NCBI RefSeq assembly: GCF_036636695.1
Contig: NZ_JAVWNW010000004.1
DNA length: 64,000 nt
Direction: 5' to 3' (one strand)
DNA from: Anaerorhabdus sp036636695
Lineage (GTDB): Bacteria; Bacillota_I; Bacilli_A; Erysipelotrichales; Erysipelotrichaceae
Made by a program: the position numbers and the translations under genes. This document shows positions 63,049 through 64,000 of the stretch, in pieces; positions within the stretch are counted from its first letter, which is position 1; each line of letters starts with the position of its first letter. The notes below the pieces were generated by a model that worked only from the letters and a program-made list of their open reading frames with translations, searched no databases and was not told the origin of the DNA.

Positions 63049-63891
63049 ATGGCTAAATACGGAATAGTAGTAGATAGTAGTTGTGATTTATTATCAAGTG
63101 ATATTCAAATAGAAGGAATTGATTTTACCATTGTTCCTTTAAAAATAATTGTTGATAAAGAAGAGTTTGTTGATGATGATTCAATTGATGTTAATAAAAT
63201 GTTAAAAGAAATGGATGCATTTAAAGATGCTTCGAAAACTGCATGTCCATCTCCTGGAGATTTCATGGAAGCATTTAAGAAATCTAAAGAAGTTTTTTGT
63301 TTTACATTAACGAGTGCACTATCAGGTACAAATAATAGTGCTAATTTAGCAAAGGCTCAATTAGATGAAGAGGATAGTTCAAGACAAATACATGTATGTG
63401 ATACAAAATCAACAGCAGGTCATATGATTTTATGTATAAATAAGACAATTGAATGTATTCAAGCAGGTAAGAGTTTCTCTGAAATTGTTGCAGAAATTGA
63501 AGAATACAATAAATCAATACAATTGGTTTTTACTTTAGGTAGTTACGATAACTTAATCAAAACTGGTCGTATGAGTAACTTTGTCGGTGCAATCGCTTCA
63601 ACATTAAATATTCGTGCTGTATGTCGTAATACTCCAGAAGGTGAAATTCAAATTGTTAAAAAAACACGTGGGCAAAAAGCAGCATACTCTGCATTAGTAG
63701 ATCTTATGACTAATAAAAAATCATTGGAACATTGTGATATTTACATTAGTCATTGCGATAATATAGAAGCTGCTGAAACTATTAAAGAATTAATATTGAA
63801 TAAGGCAAATACTGCAAATGTACATATTCGTGATTGTAAAGGATTAACTTCATTCTATGCAATGCGTAAAGGAGTTTTAATCGGTTATTAA
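63049..63891 (+). CDS. DegV family fatty-acid-binding protein
   Basis: The 280-residue protein has KYGIVVDSSCDLLSSDI (N-terminal lipid-head site), ACPSPGDFMEAFKKSKEVFC, FTLTSALSGTNNSANLAKAQ, and TLGSYDNLIKTGRMSNFVGA. All are DegV hallmarks. Members bind fatty acids and some serve as FakB for fatty acid kinase. It has GGGAGGT as RBS. It is unrelated to the polysaccharide genes and marks the locus boundary. Confidence 0.95.
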   Translation: MAKYGIVVDSSCDLLSSDIQIEGIDFTIVPLKIIVDKEEFVDDDSIDVNKMLKEMDAFKDASKTACPSPGDFMEAFKKSKEVFCFTLTSALSGTNNSANLAKAQLDEEDSSRQIHVCDTKSTAGHMILCINKTIECIQAGKSFSEIVAEIEEYNKSIQLVFTLGSYDNLIKTGRMSNFVGAIASTLNIRAVCRNTPEGEIQIVKKTRGQKAAYSALVDLMTNKKSLEHCDIYISHCDNIEAAETIKELILNKANTANVHIRDCKGLTSFYAMRKGVLIGY

Positions 63892-63917
63892 GTACCACTA
63901 TTGTGGTGCTTTCTTTT
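63891..63917 (+). terminator. Intrinsic terminator after degV
   Basis: AGTACCAC pairs with GTGGTGCT around TATT, followed by TTCTTTT. It begins at the degV stop codon. Confidence 0.7.
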
Positions 63918-63918
63918 G

Positions 63919-63927
63919 TGTTAGAAT
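63919..63927 (+). promoter_or_regulatory. Extended -10 promoter for the last gene
   Basis: TGTTAGAAT is an extended -10-like element 30 bases before the ATG of the partial gene at the window end. Confidence 0.4.
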
Positions 63928-63957
63928 AGTATGGGAAAAGTGCTATAGGAGGAAACA

Positions 63958-64000
63958 ATGGAAATAAAGAAAAAATATGATGTGGTAATCATCGGTGGAG
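63958..64000 (+). CDS. Partial FAD/NAD(P)-type Rossmann protein
   Basis: An ATG with an ideal AGGAGG RBS starts MEIKKKYDVVIIGG at the window edge. YDVVIIGG is the beginning of a dinucleotide-binding fold found in flavoprotein oxidoreductases. Only 14 codons are visible, so the family is undecided. Confidence 0.6.
   Translation, partial: MEIKKKYDVVIIGG

Noticed and set aside
1..64000. CRISPR arrays, tRNA or rRNA genes, insertion sequences and phage genes
   Set aside because: No direct-repeat/spacer arrays, cloverleaf-like RNA genes, transposase or integrase motifs were seen. The only tandem repeat is the coding array in the LCP gene.

Overview
The window is a 64 kb, AT-rich (roughly one-third GC by eye) chromosomal segment from a low-GC Gram-positive bacterium. 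The evidence is AGGAGG-type ribosome binding sites, an LCP-family wall-polymer ligase, DegV and DUF1836 proteins, and Lgt-type lipoproteins. Gene content looks Erysipelotrichia-like or a related Firmicute, but I cannot name the species. A run of 100 Ns at 48983-49082 shows that the sequence comes from a draft scaffold.

Almost everything from base 1 to about 61.4 kb is one very large cell-surface polysaccharide locus. Region 1 (1-7.5 kb) holds the tail of a flippase, GT2 glycosyltransferases, a DegT-type sugar aminotransferase with a NeuD/PglD-type acyltransferase, and two polytopic proteins. Region 2 (7.6-12.1 kb) holds rfbC, a sugar-nucleotide SDR and three glycosyltransferases. Region 3 (12.1-16.5 kb) has a structured leader, then a GT2/DUF2304/polytopic trio resembling streptococcal GacI-GacJ-GacL, and an acyltransferase. 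Region 4 (16.6-18.8 kb) is a membrane-anchored GH9 endoglucanase-type enzyme. Region 5 (18.9-27.8 kb) holds a GtrA flippase, a GtrB/CsbB-type GT2, two inverted YfhO genes, a DUF6056-like protein and an acyltransferase. Region 6 (27.9-34.0 kb) is a doubled MBOAT/SGNH acylation cassette with a HAD phosphatase in the middle.

Region 7 (34.1-45.9 kb) holds glycosyltransferases, a Wzy/ligase-like protein, two large GT-C-like proteins, a third inverted YfhO and a second CsbB-type GT2. Region 8 (45.9-49.2 kb) is a single-pass extracytoplasmic protein and a multidomain LCP ligase ending in Cys-rich 33-residue repeats. Region 9 (49.3-53.3 kb) holds rfbA, an SDR, rfbB and glf, giving dTDP-6-deoxyhexose and UDP-galactofuranose precursors. 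Region 10 (53.4-61.4 kb) holds two MOP flippases, three tandem GT2 enzymes and a GH43-like lipoprotein. After that the theme changes to housekeeping-type genes: a lipoprotein hydrolase with a DUF1836 regulator on the minus strand, DegV, and the start of a FAD/NAD-type protein.

A coherent reading follows. dTDP-6-deoxyhexose and UDP-Galf feed cytoplasmic GT2/GT4 enzymes. MOP flippases export the lipid-linked units, one Wzy-like protein polymerises or ligates them, and the LCP protein attaches polymer to the wall. Several lipid-phosphate-sugar modules (GT2 + GtrA or DUF2304 + YfhO/GT-C) and O-acyl modules (MBOAT/SGNH, acyltransferase-3) then decorate the polymer outside the cell. No initiating phosphoglycosyltransferase or classical RmlD was seen. 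Transcription appears to be split into about 15 units. Many start with an extended -10 (TGnTATAAT-like) a few bases before the RBS, and intrinsic terminators close most of them. Functions are inferred from sequence recognition alone.
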